A stretch of 64,000 bases of DNA from Amycolatopsis anabasis (GCF_009765355.1 NZ_VTHK01000009.1:1-64000); one strand, 5' to 3'; positions 49,229 through 58,370 are shown, counted from the first letter of the stretch. Notes: a model not told the origin generated them from the sequence alone. Translations and numbers: made by a program.

Positions 49229-50550
49229 CTCTCCTCTGGTTGCTCGGTGGCCGGGTGTGCTTTCCGGCCGATGGTCCGGGCGAACTTCTCCCGGTCGAGG
49301 GCGCCGGGTTCCCAACGGGCCACGGCGATGGTGGCGACCGCGTTGCCCAGCACGTTCGTCATCGCCCGCATCAGCGAAAGGAACCGTTCGACGGACAGGA
49401 TGAGCGCCAGGCCGGCGACCGGGATGAACCCGACCGCGGCGATCAGGTTCGCCAGGGTGACGAAGGCGGATCCGGTGATCCCGGCGGTTCCCTTGGACAG
49501 GAAGAGGAACACCAGGAACAGCGTGAGCTGCTCGGTGAAGCCCAGTTCGACGCCGTAAACCTGGGCGATGAAGACCGCGGACATCGGCACCACGACGGCC
49601 ACCCCGTCGAGGTTGAACGAATACCCGGTGGGCACGACCAGCCCGACCACGTCGCGTTTGCAGCCGAGCTGTTCCAGCCGCACCATCAGCTGCGGCATGA
49701 CCGCCTCCGACGACGAGGTGCCGAGCACGAGGTAGAGCTCCTTGCGGAGCGCGCGGATCAGCCGGAACAGCGAAACCCCGCACAGCCGGGTGACGGCGCC
49801 GAGCACCACCGACAGGAAGACGATCAGCGTGACCAGCGCGAGCCCGACGTACTTCATCAGCGCGGTGAGCGTTTCCGGGCCGTACCTGCCGACCGTGTAG
49901 GCCACCGCCCCGAAGACCCCGATCGGCGCGAGCCGGATGACCATCCCCACGATCCGGAAGAAGACCTCGTTCAGCCTGCCGCAGGCGCGCAGGATCGGAT
50001 CCGACACGTTCTTCGGCAGGCGGAGCAGGGCGATGGCGAAGAGGACCGCGAACACCAGCACCTGGATGATGTGGCCGGTGGCGAACGCGTTCACCACGTT
50101 GTCCGGCACGAGGTCGAACAGGAACTCGCCGAGGGACTTCTCCTGCGCGCCCTCGACGTAGCTGCCGAGGTCGCTGGACGCACCGGCCGGGGGAGCCACT
50201 CCCGCGCCGGGGCGGAACAGGTTGATGGCCAGCAGCCCGAGCAGCGTGCCGATGGTGGTGACGATTTCGAAGTAGATGATCGCCTTCAGCGCGATCCGGC
50301 CGACCTTCTTCATCCCGCCGACCGAGACGATCCCGGTCACCACGACCAGGAACACGATCGGCGGGATGGCCAGCCGGATGAGCGCGATGAACAGGTCCGC
50401 CAGCGGTTTGAGGGTGGCCGCGGCGCCCGGCGCGGCCAGGCCGAAGAGCGCGGCCGCGATCGCCGCGGCCAGCACCTGGATGCCGGTGTTGGTGGCCAGG
50501 CTCCGCCACCGCGATCGGGTCTCGGTTTCGTGCTCGGTCCGGCTGGTCAT
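49225..50550 (-). CDS. Dicarboxylate:cation symporter (DAACS family, DctA-like)
   Basis: A 441-residue membrane protein with eight TM segments and two re-entrant loops. It shows the serine-rich TSSSEAVMPQLM, the NLDG motif in GYSFNLDGVAVVVPMSAVF and LFLSKGTAGITGSAFVTLA, all hallmarks of glutamate/C4-dicarboxylate symporters. Given the flanking enzymes it most likely imports tartrate. It is four bases downstream of the enolase-superfamily gene and overlaps the dehydratase. Confidence 0.9.
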   Translation of the reverse strand: MTSRTEHETETRSRWRSLATNTGIQVLAAAIAAALFGLAAPGAAATLKPLADLFIALIRLAIPPIVFLVVVTGIVSVGGMKKVGRIALKAIIYFEIVTTIGTLLGLLAINLFRPGAGVAPPAGASSDLGSYVEGAQEKSLGEFLFDLVPDNVVNAFATGHIIQVLVFAVLFAIALLRLPKNVSDPILRACGRLNEVFFRIVGMVIRLAPIGVFGAVAYTVGRYGPETLTALMKYVGLALVTLIVFLSVVLGAVTRLCGVSLFRLIRALRKELYLVLGTSSSEAVMPQLMVRLEQLGCKRDVVGLVVPTGYSFNLDGVAVVVPMSAVFIAQVYGVELGFTEQLTLFLVFLFLSKGTAGITGSAFVTLANLIAAVGFIPVAGLALILSVERFLSLMRAMTNVLGNAVATIAVARWEPGALDREKFARTIGRKAHPATEQPEER

Positions 50551-50554
50551 GGTT

Positions 50555-51670
50555 TCACCGCTCGGGCACCAGGGTTTGGCGGAGCGCGTCGCGGTCCACC
50601 GTGAGGCCGAGGCCCGGCCGGTCCGGGATGGTGATCCGGCCGTCGACCGGACGGGGCGCGTCCGGGAACAGCAGCTCGCCGACCTGGACCATGCCCAGGT
50701 GCCATTCGAGGATCCACCCGTTCATCAGGCCGGCCAGGGTGTGCATGTTGAACAGGGGCCAGCCGCCGCCGTGCGCCACCGGCAGGTTGTAGATCTGCGC
50801 CAGGTGCGCGGCCTTGCGCGCCTCGGTGAAACCGCCGCAGTAGCAGGCGTTCGGTTGCAGGATGTCGACCGCCTGGCGCTCGACGAGTTCCCGCAGCCGC
50901 CACCGGTGGCCTTCCATCTGCCCGGCGGCCAGCGGGATCGAAGTGTGCGCCCGCAGGTCCGCCATGGCCCGGGCGTCGTTCTGGTGCAACGGTTCCTCGA
51001 ACCAGGTGATGCCGCAGTCCTCGATCGCCCGGCACAGGAACTTCGCGTCCGCCGGGGTGAACAGGTAGTTGGCGTCGATCATGAGGTCGACGTCGTCGCC
51101 GACGGCCTCCCGCACGACCCGGACCCGGGCCGCGTCCTCCCGCCAGCCGCCCCGGTCCACGCCGACGACCAGTTTCAGCGCCCGGAAGCCCTGGTCGAGC
51201 TGCGACGCGGCGGCTTGGGCGAGGGTTTCCCGGTCGTACTGCGGAAACCCGAAGGTCACGTACGCCGGTAGTTCGGTGCGCGCACCGCCGAGCAGACCGG
51301 CCACCGAGCGCTCCGCGTGCTTGCCGTTGATGTCCCACAGCGCGATGTCCAACAAGGACAGTGCGCTGGACACCACGCCGGTCATCGCGCGCGGATTGAG
51401 CGCGCGCCAGACCCGTTCGTGGATGGCTTCCACCGCACGCGGATCCATGTCGGCGACCACCGGCAGGAAGTGCTGTTTCAGGGCCACGACCACGGATCTG
51501 GCCAGGAAGTGCCCGGTGAGCGCCACGCCGGTCAGCCCCTGGTCGGTCTCCACCTCGCAGAAGACGAACTCCCGCTGCTCCTCGCGGCCGTAACCGCGCA
51601 CCTTCCCGCTCAGCAGGGGCACGTCGATCGACGTCGTGTGCACGCTCGCCCGAATGTCCTTGATCTTCAT
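50555..51670 (-). CDS. Mandelate racemase/muconate lactonizing family enzyme (enolase superfamily)
   Basis: A 371-residue enzyme with the barrel catalytic Lys in ALKLVVG, metal ligands in MIDANYLF, FEEPL and AAGQMEG, and His in AHGGGWPLF. It is the first gene of the tartrate operon and might racemise or dehydrate a tartrate isomer or related sugar acid; the exact reaction is not readable. AAGGAG precedes the ATG. Divergent from a GntR regulator. Confidence 0.85.
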   Translation of the reverse strand: MKIKDIRASVHTTSIDVPLLSGKVRGYGREEQREFVFCEVETDQGLTGVALTGHFLARSVVVALKQHFLPVVADMDPRAVEAIHERVWRALNPRAMTGVVSSALSLLDIALWDINGKHAERSVAGLLGGARTELPAYVTFGFPQYDRETLAQAAASQLDQGFRALKLVVGVDRGGWREDAARVRVVREAVGDDVDLMIDANYLFTPADAKFLCRAIEDCGITWFEEPLHQNDARAMADLRAHTSIPLAAGQMEGHRWRLRELVERQAVDILQPNACYCGGFTEARKAAHLAQIYNLPVAHGGGWPLFNMHTLAGLMNGWILEWHLGMVQVGELLFPDAPRPVDGRITIPDRPGLGLTVDRDALRQTLVPER

Positions 51671-51728
51671 CCCGCTCCTTTGGGGGCCCGGCGGCAGTGA
51701 TAGGGAAGTGTGGAACCGGGATCGCCAA

Positions 51729-51851
51729 CTGTCAACGATTTGCTATTTGCCGCCAAGTGGTGCATGATGTGGTGCTTTTTCTGGACGCGGTGGCACTAAC
51801 AGCGAAAATGAGGAGGGAATGGCGGCTGATGGTAGATTGTCAACAGTTTGC
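51729..51851. promoter_or_regulatory. Two putative GntR/FCD operator sites
   Basis: In the divergent promoter region the related sequences CTGTCAACGATTTGC (from 51729) and TTGTCAACAGTTTGC (51837-51851) occur 108 bases apart. Both contain GTCAAC, close to the GTxxAC core bound by FCD-type GntR regulators. One lies near each promoter. Confidence 0.5.
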
Positions 51852-51879
51852 CGACCGCCCGAGGAGGCCGTGAACAGCC

Positions 51880-52587
51880 GTGCCCGACTACCCGGAGACG
51901 ATGGCGGCGCTGCAGCGCCGGGTGGCCGAACGCCAAGCGACCTCGCTACCGCACCTGATCGTCGAAGAGCTGGAAAGAATGATCATCACCGGCGTGCTCA
52001 AGGGCGGTGACCGGATCAACGAGTCGGCGCTGGCCATGCGGCTGGGGGTGAGCCGCGGCCCGGTCCGCGAGGCGTGCCGCCACCTGGAACGCAGCCGGCT
52101 CGTGGAGTTCCGGGCCAACCGGGGCATGTTCGTCCGGGAGATCTCGGTCGAGGAGGCCGCGCACCTCTACGACATCCGCGCCAGCCTGTTCGGTCTCGCC
52201 GGCCGGTTGGCCGCCGCGCGGATCGCCACCGCCGACGCCGATCTGCTGCGGGCGAAGATCGATCGGCTGGAGAGCACCACCAGCATGGACGACTACTACC
52301 CGCTCAACGTCGAGCTGCACCGGGCGATCGTGGCGCTGGCCGGGAACCCCCGGCTGATCGAGCTGTACGACAACATCTCCAAGGAACTCCACCTGTTCCG
52401 GAGGCACGGGCTCGAACCGGCCACCGCCCGGCACATTTCCAACGACCAGCACCGGCTGATCGTCGATCACCTGCAGGCCGGTGCCGCCGACGAGGCCGCC
52501 CGCCTGATGGAAGAGCACATCCTCGCCGGCAAGAGCCGGATGCTCGCCGAGCACGACAACCAGCGCGTGACGCGGCCCGCGAAGTAG
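51880..52587 (+). CDS. GntR-family regulator, FCD subgroup
   Basis: A 235-residue regulator. The N-terminal winged helix (GDRINESALAMRLGVSRGPV, about residues 48-67) and the all-helical FCD ligand domain (LYDIRASLFGLAGRLAA; NVELHRAIVALAGNPRL; HRLIVDHLQAG) are clear. The His/Asp residues of the FCD metal site are present. Likely controls the divergent tartrate operon. The GTG at 51880 is used; an ATG at 51901 is possible but lacks a ribosome-binding site. Confidence 0.88.
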   Translation: MPDYPETMAALQRRVAERQATSLPHLIVEELERMIITGVLKGGDRINESALAMRLGVSRGPVREACRHLERSRLVEFRANRGMFVREISVEEAAHLYDIRASLFGLAGRLAAARIATADADLLRAKIDRLESTTSMDDYYPLNVELHRAIVALAGNPRLIELYDNISKELHLFRRHGLEPATARHISNDQHRLIVDHLQAGAADEAARLMEEHILAGKSRMLAEHDNQRVTRPAK

Positions 52588-52672
52588 CCTGCGGGATTCC
52601 GCGTGCGGGACGGCGATCGCGGGCAGGCCGTGAATCGTCCGAAAGAGTGCCGATTCGCCTCCACATCCACCG

Positions 52673-53137
52673 GTGGCAACACGTACCGTTCTTGGTGTGT
52701 ATTCCCCTGAGGGCGGCGACCGGGCGCATGATCGGGATTTCCTGGAGTTCGCGGCGAGCGTTCTCGACCGGCTCGTCACGGAGTTGAACGACACCCTGGC
52801 CCCGGACACCACATCACTGTGCCGTCGGCACACCGAGGACGCGCTCGAGTTGCTCGAGCACGCCCGCGGCCAGTTGCACGAGGCCGCGCTTTTCGCCGAC
52901 CGCTGCGCCCTGGCACAGGCCAGCGAATGCGATGCCCCGTGCCGCGGGCCGGTCGACGTCGTGCTCGTGCACGACGGTCCCGAATCCGTGTGCGGCGCCT
53001 GCGTCCTGCACGCCGGGTTCGGCCTGCACTTCCTCGGCGATGTCCAGCTCGTCGGCGACGCGGTGTATGTGGCCGAAGCCGAGGAGGTCGCCCGGCAACT
53101 CGCCGAGCACCTGCCACCGGAAGACCCCGCGCCCTGA
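52673..53137 (+). CDS. Hypothetical Cys-containing protein
   Basis: A 154-residue acidic protein; a second GTG at 52697 would give 146. It contains five Cys (LCRRH, DRCALAQASECDAPCRG and SVCGACVLH, the latter a CxxC), which could bind a metal. No family recognised. It stands alone before a repeat block. Confidence 0.5.
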   Translation: MATRTVLGVYSPEGGDRAHDRDFLEFAASVLDRLVTELNDTLAPDTTSLCRRHTEDALELLEHARGQLHEAALFADRCALAQASECDAPCRGPVDVVLVHDGPESVCGACVLHAGFGLHFLGDVQLVGDAVYVAEAEEVARQLAEHLPPEDPAP

Positions 53138-53143
53138 CCGTCC

Positions 53144-53210
53144 GCGAGTTTCACGTTCGGAGGTACCCGATGCGACGTTGGGTACCTTCAACGCCCCCAA
53201 TGCCGCATTG
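53144..53210. repeat. Compound repeat: 21 bp-type unit plus inverted GGTACC repeat copy
   Basis: 53144-53160 (CGAGTTTCACGTTCGGA) is one unit of the 21 bp family found at 62916-63157. It is followed by GGTACC-N13-GGTACC and CTTCAACGCCC, the reverse complement of the repeat at 45799-45855. Elements are again 29 bases apart (53166 and 53195). Confidence 0.65.
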
Positions 53211-53240
53211 AAGCGCGGCAGGCGGAGCCCGTTTCCGACT

Positions 53241-53258
53241 GTACCTACTAGTATGTAC
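53241..53258. promoter_or_regulatory. TetR operator palindrome
   Basis: GTACCTACTAGTATGTAC is an 18-base palindrome with one mismatched pair, centred on ACTAGT, ending 10 bases before the TetR start codon. Auto-repression is likely. Confidence 0.7.
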
Positions 53259-53268
53259 GATCCAGGGT

Positions 53269-53832
53269 GTGGACACCAGGGAACGACTCATCGAGAGCAC
53301 CCGGGAACTGCTGTGGGAGCGCGGCTACGTGGGCACCAGCCCGAAGGCGATCCAGGAGCGATCCGGCGCCGGGCAGGGCAGTATGTACCACCACTTCCAC
53401 GGCAAGCTCGAGCTGGCGCTCGCCGCGATCGGCCGCAGCGCCGGGGAACTGCGGGACCGGGCGGAGGCCGAGTTCGCCGGTCCCGGCACCGCGGTCGAAC
53501 GGATCACCGCCTACCTGCGGCGGGAACGGGACGCGCTGAAGGGCTGCCCGGTCGGCCGTCTCACCCAGGACCCCGAGGTGATGGCGGACCCGGAACTGCG
53601 CCGCCCCGTCGAGGAAACCTTCGCCTGGCTCACCGACCGGCTGGCCGGGCTGCTGGCGGAAGGCCGCGCGAACGGCGAGTTCGCCGCCGGTCTCGACCCC
53701 GCGGCCACGGCCACCGCGCTGGTCGCCGTGCTGCAGGGCGGTTATGTGCTGGCCCGCGCCGCCGATTCGGCCGCGGTGTACGCCCGGGCCGTCGACGGCG
53801 CACTCGGCCTGCTCACCGCCCACGTCCGCTGA
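53269..53832 (+). CDS. TetR-family regulator (LmrA/YxaF-like)
   Basis: A 187-residue repressor. The helix-turn-helix (TSPKAIQERSGAGQGSMYHH, about residues 23-42) and the C-terminal GCPVGRLTQDPEVM with QGGYVLARAADS resemble the LmrA/YxaF group. The GTG at 53269 is preceded by a good operator palindrome. It is 22 bases upstream of, and probably co-transcribed with, a tautomerase gene. Confidence 0.88.
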   Translation: MDTRERLIESTRELLWERGYVGTSPKAIQERSGAGQGSMYHHFHGKLELALAAIGRSAGELRDRAEAEFAGPGTAVERITAYLRRERDALKGCPVGRLTQDPEVMADPELRRPVEETFAWLTDRLAGLLAEGRANGEFAAGLDPAATATALVAVLQGGYVLARAADSAAVYARAVDGALGLLTAHVR

Positions 53833-53854
53833 CCCGCCAAACGAGGAGAACCGC

Positions 53855-54280
53855 ATGCCCTTCGTTCGTATCGACGCGTTGCGGGCCGACGGCGCCCGGC
53901 TCGACGCGCTCGGCCGCGCCGTGCACGACGCCCTGGTCGAGACGATCGGGTTCCCGCCCGACGACCGGTTCCAGGTGCTGGTCGGCCACGACGGCGCGAG
54001 CGGCACGCTGCGCTACGACGACTACCTCGGCATCCACCGCGACGACGACCTCGTGTACGTCGCGATCACGATGCGCTCCGGGCGCACGCCCGCGCAGAAG
54101 CAGGCGCTGTACCGGCGGATCGCCGAACTCGCCCACGCATACGCGGGGACCGAGCCGCGGAACGTGTTCATCACCGTGACCGAGAACGAGTCGATCGACT
54201 GGTCGTTCGGCGACGGGGTGGCCCAGTACGCCGATTCCTCCGAAGTGGACAGTCCATCCCCGACGGTCGCCGGGAACTAG
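53855..54280 (+). CDS. Tautomerase family protein (4-oxalocrotonate tautomerase-like)
   Basis: A 141-residue protein that begins Met-Pro-Phe-Val; the Pro exposed after Met removal is the catalytic base of the tautomerase superfamily. VYVAITMRSGRTPAQKQALYR and RNVFITVTENESIDWSFGDG are typical of the larger two-motif (Tautomerase_2-like) group. GAGGAG precedes the ATG. Controlled with the TetR gene upstream. Confidence 0.86.
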   Translation: MPFVRIDALRADGARLDALGRAVHDALVETIGFPPDDRFQVLVGHDGASGTLRYDDYLGIHRDDDLVYVAITMRSGRTPAQKQALYRRIAELAHAYAGTEPRNVFITVTENESIDWSFGDGVAQYADSSEVDSPSPTVAGN

Positions 54281-54284
54281 GCGC

Positions 54285-55976
54285 TCAGCCGCGGCGGTGC
54301 ACGATCCGCCCGTCGAACACGGTCAGCGCCACCGGAAGCGCGGCGATTTCACGCGGCGGGGTGCGGCGGAGGTCGCCGTCGAGCACGCAGAGGTCGGCCA
54401 CCTTGCCCGGAGTGACCGACCCCTTCCAGGTCTCGGCGAAGTCCTGCCACGCCCCGGTCGTGGTGTAACTGCGCAGCGCCTGTTCCAGGGTGAGCCGTTG
54501 CCGTTCGTCGTGCACCTTCCCGCTCAGCCCTTCGCGGGTCATCAGCACGCTCAGGCCGAGGCGCCAATGCGGCGGGTTGACCGGTGCGTCGGAACTGCTC
54601 AGCAGCCGCACGCCCGCGTCGACCGCGGACCGCCACGGCACGAAGGATTCGCCGAACTGCCCGGCCACCTGGTCGATGACGTTGTGCCAGCTCTGCGCCT
54701 GCGGGCCGAGCCCGAACCGGTTTTCCGCGATCCGGGGCAGGGACTCGGGTTTGACCTGCGCGCCGTGAATCAGGATGTGCCGCGGATCGGGGCGCGGGTG
54801 GGCGCGCCGCGCGGCGAGGAACGCGTCGACCACGATGTCCACGTGGCGGTAGACGTGCACCCCGACCTGGTATCCGGCGGCATGCGCGAGCCGCACCATC
54901 TCGGTCAGCTCGGCCACCCGCGCCGCGTGATCGCTTCCCTTGACCAGGAGTTCGCCGCCGTTGTCCGCGTAGAGCTTCACCCCGGGCACCGCGAATCGGC
55001 GGGGATCCAGCCCGGCAGGCGGGCGGAACTCGGCCAGCGCCTCGGCCACCTCGGCCGCGGAGCCGCCGGATTGCGAGCTGGGCAGGAACAGGGCGTTGAC
55101 CCTGGCCGCCAGCCCGCCCGAGCGGGCCAGATCGACATAGGCAGCCATCGACTCGATGCCTTGCGTTCCCAGGCCGAGCCCCTCACCACCGGGGCCGAGC
55201 CCCGGATCGGTGAAGCTGGTGATGCCCTCCGCGTGCAGATCCGCGACCATGCCCTGGATCGCCTGCTTCCGCTGCTCGCGGCCCCAGGGCGGCAGCAGGC
55301 GCTGCACCAGGCCCTGCGCGGCGACTTCGAGCAGGCCGGTGGGCCGCCCGTTGGCGTCGACGATCACGCCCGGCTCGCCGCCCTTGATCCCGGCGAGTTC
55401 CAGCGCCACCGAGTTGACCGCGGTGACGTGATAGGAGAAGTCCTGCAGGCACACCGGATGCCGGGGCGAGACGGGGTCGAGATCGTCCCGGTTCGGCGGC
55501 CGCTTCTCGGCGAGCTGGGGCACGCGCCAGCCCGCGCCGCGGATCCACTGCCCGTCCGGGATCCGCCCGGCCTCCTGCCCGACCGCGGCGACGATGTCGG
55601 CGACCGACTTCACCGCCGGAAACCCCAGTGCGAGCGCGAACGGCGGCCGGTTCAGGCCGGTCACGGCCGCATGCAGGTGGGAGTCGTTGATCCCGGGCAC
55701 CAGGGTGCGCCCGGCCAGGTCCACCACCTCGGCCCGCGGCCCGGCCAGCGCCCGCGTCTCGGCGTCCCCGCCGACCCCGATGATCTTGCCCGCGCGCACG
55801 GCCACCGCCGTCGCGGTGGGGCACTTCGGATCCAAGGTGATCACGTCGCCGTTGACGAACACCAGATCCGGGGCGCCGCCCTCGGCCGAGGCCGCCGCGG
55901 TACCGCCGCTCACCGCGGCCGCGGCCACCGCGGCGCCGAAGAGCTTTCCGGCATCGCGCCGGGTCATTCCGGTCAT
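54285..55976 (-). CDS. Exported amidohydrolase (YtcJ-like)
   Basis: A 563-residue metal-dependent hydrolase. The N terminus has a Tat-type signal (TRRDAGKLFGAAVAAAAVSG). The metal motif NDSHLHAA and the C-terminal SDAPVNPPHW and KVADLCVLDGD place it in the amidohydrolase_3/YtcJ group. The ATG at 55976 leaves a short N-region before the twin Arg; nearby in-frame starts at 55967 or the GTG upstream are possible. Substrate unknown. Upstream 55977-56220 holds no gene but an exact TCCACTGTGGA at 56101. Confidence 0.84.
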   Translation of the reverse strand: MTGMTRRDAGKLFGAAVAAAAVSGGTAAASAEGGAPDLVFVNGDVITLDPKCPTATAVAVRAGKIIGVGGDAETRALAGPRAEVVDLAGRTLVPGINDSHLHAAVTGLNRPPFALALGFPAVKSVADIVAAVGQEAGRIPDGQWIRGAGWRVPQLAEKRPPNRDDLDPVSPRHPVCLQDFSYHVTAVNSVALELAGIKGGEPGVIVDANGRPTGLLEVAAQGLVQRLLPPWGREQRKQAIQGMVADLHAEGITSFTDPGLGPGGEGLGLGTQGIESMAAYVDLARSGGLAARVNALFLPSSQSGGSAAEVAEALAEFRPPAGLDPRRFAVPGVKLYADNGGELLVKGSDHAARVAELTEMVRLAHAAGYQVGVHVYRHVDIVVDAFLAARRAHPRPDPRHILIHGAQVKPESLPRIAENRFGLGPQAQSWHNVIDQVAGQFGESFVPWRSAVDAGVRLLSSSDAPVNPPHWRLGLSVLMTREGLSGKVHDERQRLTLEQALRSYTTTGAWQDFAETWKGSVTPGKVADLCVLDGDLRRTPPREIAALPVALTVFDGRIVHRRG

Positions 55977-56220
55977 TCTCGTCACCCTTCTTGAGCGGGA
56001 TGGCCCGCGAAGCATGGGACAATGCGGCCTGGCATTTCACCGGGCATCCGGAACGACGTGGCAATGTGCCACACGCGAAGGAAAACCCCCATCGAGAATG
56101 TCCACTGTGGACAAGTTCAGTGCTGTGTCATCCCAGATTCCGTGCCACCCCAGGTTCCGTGTCACCCACGATACCGGAACAGCGCACGCGCGGAATCGCG
56201 TCCATTCGGCCGATTCCCGA

Positions 56221-57213
56221 TCACCCCTTGAGGAAACGCAGCAGTTCCTCGGCGACGAACCGCGGGTTTTCCTCGACGAGCCAGTGCCCGGCGTTCGGCA
56301 CGTCGACCGCTCGCACGATGTCGGTCAGGCGCGGAGCCACCGTGGCCCGGACCGCGTCGAGCTGTCCCTGAGCGGTCATCAGCAGGGCCGGGACGCGCAC
56401 CGGCGCGGCCGCCACGGTGTCGCGGACGTCCTTGTCGAGGGCGCGGTAGAGCTCGAAGCCGCCGGACAGGACCTCGGGCCGGCCGTAGGTCCGCGCGTAC
56501 TCGCCGATTTCGGCGTCGGTGAACGGGGACCGGTCCGCGGTGCCGCCGAACGCCGTGCCGCCGAAGGAGACCTGGGGGTAGAACAGCGCCAGGTACTCGC
56601 GGACGTCGTCGCCGACCACGGCCTCGGGGACCCGCCGCTGGGAGTGGAAGGCGATGTGCCAGCTCAGCGAGCGGTAGGTGGCCGCGTCGATCCCGGGGCC
56701 GGGCAGCGGCAGGTCGAGGTAGCCGAGCCGCGCGGTGTCGGCGGGGAACTGGGCGGCGTACTGGAACGCCACCGCGGCACCGAGGTCGTGCCCGACGATG
56801 CGGGCGTCGCGCACCCCGAGCCGGTCGGCGATCAGCGTGTGCACGTACCGCGCGAGGGTGGCCTTGTCGTAGCCGGTCGGACTGCCGGTGCTGTCGCCGA
56901 GCCCGGGGAGGTCGACCGCGTAGACGGTGTGGTGCTCGGCGAGCGCGGGCATGATCGGCCACCAGCCGAACCAGGTCTGCGGCCAGCCGTGCAGCAGCAC
57001 CACCGGCGTGCCCCGGCCACCGGTCACGTAGTGCATGCGGACACCGTCGACGTCGGTGAACTCGTGCCGGAAGGCGTTGAACCGCGGATCGCCCTCGGCG
57101 GCCTTGGCGTGCGCGGGAACCTCGGGGGCGGGCGGTGCGGAACAGGCCGCGGTGCCGGTGAGCAGGACGGCCAGGGCGACGGCCGCCGCCGTGCGTGCGG
57201 ATCTGGAGACCAT
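56221..57213 (-). CDS. Exported alpha/beta hydrolase, epoxide hydrolase/dehalogenase-like lipoprotein
   Basis: A 330-residue hydrolase with an N-terminal lipoprotein-like signal (LAVLLTGTAACSAPP; Cys24 lipid site, with Thr at -3). The oxyanion HGWPQTWFGW, the Asp nucleophile in VGHDLGAAVAF and His in NAGHWLVEENP indicate an epoxide hydrolase or haloalkane dehalogenase type. Last gene of a three-gene minus-strand operon after the methyltransferase and DinB genes (27-base gap). Confidence 0.83.
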   Translation of the reverse strand: MVSRSARTAAAVALAVLLTGTAACSAPPAPEVPAHAKAAEGDPRFNAFRHEFTDVDGVRMHYVTGGRGTPVVLLHGWPQTWFGWWPIMPALAEHHTVYAVDLPGLGDSTGSPTGYDKATLARYVHTLIADRLGVRDARIVGHDLGAAVAFQYAAQFPADTARLGYLDLPLPGPGIDAATYRSLSWHIAFHSQRRVPEAVVGDDVREYLALFYPQVSFGGTAFGGTADRSPFTDAEIGEYARTYGRPEVLSGGFELYRALDKDVRDTVAAAPVRVPALLMTAQGQLDAVRATVAPRLTDIVRAVDVPNAGHWLVEENPRFVAEELLRFLKG

Positions 57214-57240
57214 GTGTGCGGTGTCCTCAAGTCGGTGGGA

Positions 57241-57732
57241 TCAGCGCCCGGTGGCGCCGTCGATCAGTTCGCGCAGGATGTCGGCGTGGCCCGCGTGGCG
57301 GCCGGTCTCCTCGATCAGGTGGGTGAGCGCCCAGCGAACGCTGGGCGCGCGTCGAGCCCCGGGGATGGGTGCGCCGAGGTCGGCGCACCCGTCGAGAACG
57401 TCGTTCGCGCGCTCGACGGTCTCCCGGTAGCGGGCGAGGACGTCGGCGACGCTGTCCTCCGGCGAGGCGTGGAAAGTCGCCTGCCAGTCGGTGACCTCCG
57501 CGCCGAGAAAGGTCGCGCGTTCCACGAAGGTGAGGTGGTTGAGCAGGCCGAGCAGGTTGGTGCCCGACGGCACCCCGGCCGTCCGGACCTGCGGTTCGGG
57601 GGTGCCGCGGACCTTCGCGGCGATCGAGGTGCGGAGGTAGTCGAGGAACGCGCGCAGGGTTTCGGCCTCGCTGTTGCCGGTGCGGGGCGGTGGTTCGTCG
57701 CGGCGGCGGGTGCGGCGGGCGGTGGTGGGCAT
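57241..57732 (-). CDS. DinB/DUF664 family protein
   Basis: A 163-residue four-helix-bundle protein. LLGLLNHLTFVERATFLG and HLIEETGRHAGHADILREL give the His ligands of the DinB/DUF664 group. In actinobacteria members act as mycothiol- or bacillithiol-dependent transferases. AAGGAG precedes the ATG at 57732. It lies 11 bases after the methyltransferase. Confidence 0.85.
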   Translation of the reverse strand: MPTTARRTRRRDEPPPRTGNSEAETLRAFLDYLRTSIAAKVRGTPEPQVRTAGVPSGTNLLGLLNHLTFVERATFLGAEVTDWQATFHASPEDSVADVLARYRETVERANDVLDGCADLGAPIPGARRAPSVRWALTHLIEETGRHAGHADILRELIDGATGR

Positions 57733-57743
57733 GGTCGTCTCCT

Positions 57744-58370
57744 TCACGCGGTGCGGCGGATGAGCAGGATGTGGTCGGTGACCTCGGCGGTGCGCCCGCC
57801 GGGCCCGGTGGCGAGCCGGCGGGATGCCTCGGCGCGCTCGACCGCCCACCCCGCCGGATCCAGGCTGAGGTCGGCCGCGATCTCCCGCGGCGTCGGGTAA
57901 TGGGCTTCGGGGTCCTGGTTCCACGACCACGGCGCGGTCGAGCCGTGGTCGACGACCAGGAGCCGCCCGCCTGGGCGCAGCGCGTGCGCGGCCGCGCGCA
58001 GGACGCGCGCCCGGGACAGCGCGAAGGGGGTGTGGAGATAGTGGGCGGAGACGAGGTCGAACCTGCCCCGGGGAAAGGACTCGTGCAGATCGTGGCACTC
58101 GGCGGCGACCCGGTCGCCGACGCCGAGCGAGCGGGCGCGGGCCCCGAGCCGCTCGGTCGCCACGGCCGAGATGTCGACGGCGGTGACGTGCCACCCCCGG
58201 CGGGCGAGCCACAGCGCGTCACCGCCGTTGCCGCATCCCAGCTCCAGCGCGGCACCGGGGGGCAGGTCGGCGGCCAGATCGACGAGGCTGCCGTTGGGTG
58301 GCGGATCGGTCGCCGCGGGTCGAGCGGCGTGGACGCCGTCCCAGAATGTGACCGCATCGGTGGTGTTCAT
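57744..58370 (-). CDS. Class I SAM-dependent methyltransferase
   Basis: A 208-residue methyltransferase with motif I LELGCGNGGDALWLARRG, the acidic VDIS motif and RPGGRLLVVDHG. It resembles tellurite-resistance (TehB-like) and thiol methyltransferases. GGAG precedes the ATG at 58370. First gene of the operon with DinB and the hydrolase, divergent from an XRE-cupin regulator. Confidence 0.85.
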   Translation of the reverse strand: MNTTDAVTFWDGVHAARPAATDPPPNGSLVDLAADLPPGAALELGCGNGGDALWLARRGWHVTAVDISAVATERLGARARSLGVGDRVAAECHDLHESFPRGRFDLVSAHYLHTPFALSRARVLRAAAHALRPGGRLLVVDHGSTAPWSWNQDPEAHYPTPREIAADLSLDPAGWAVERAEASRRLATGPGGRTAEVTDHILLIRRTA

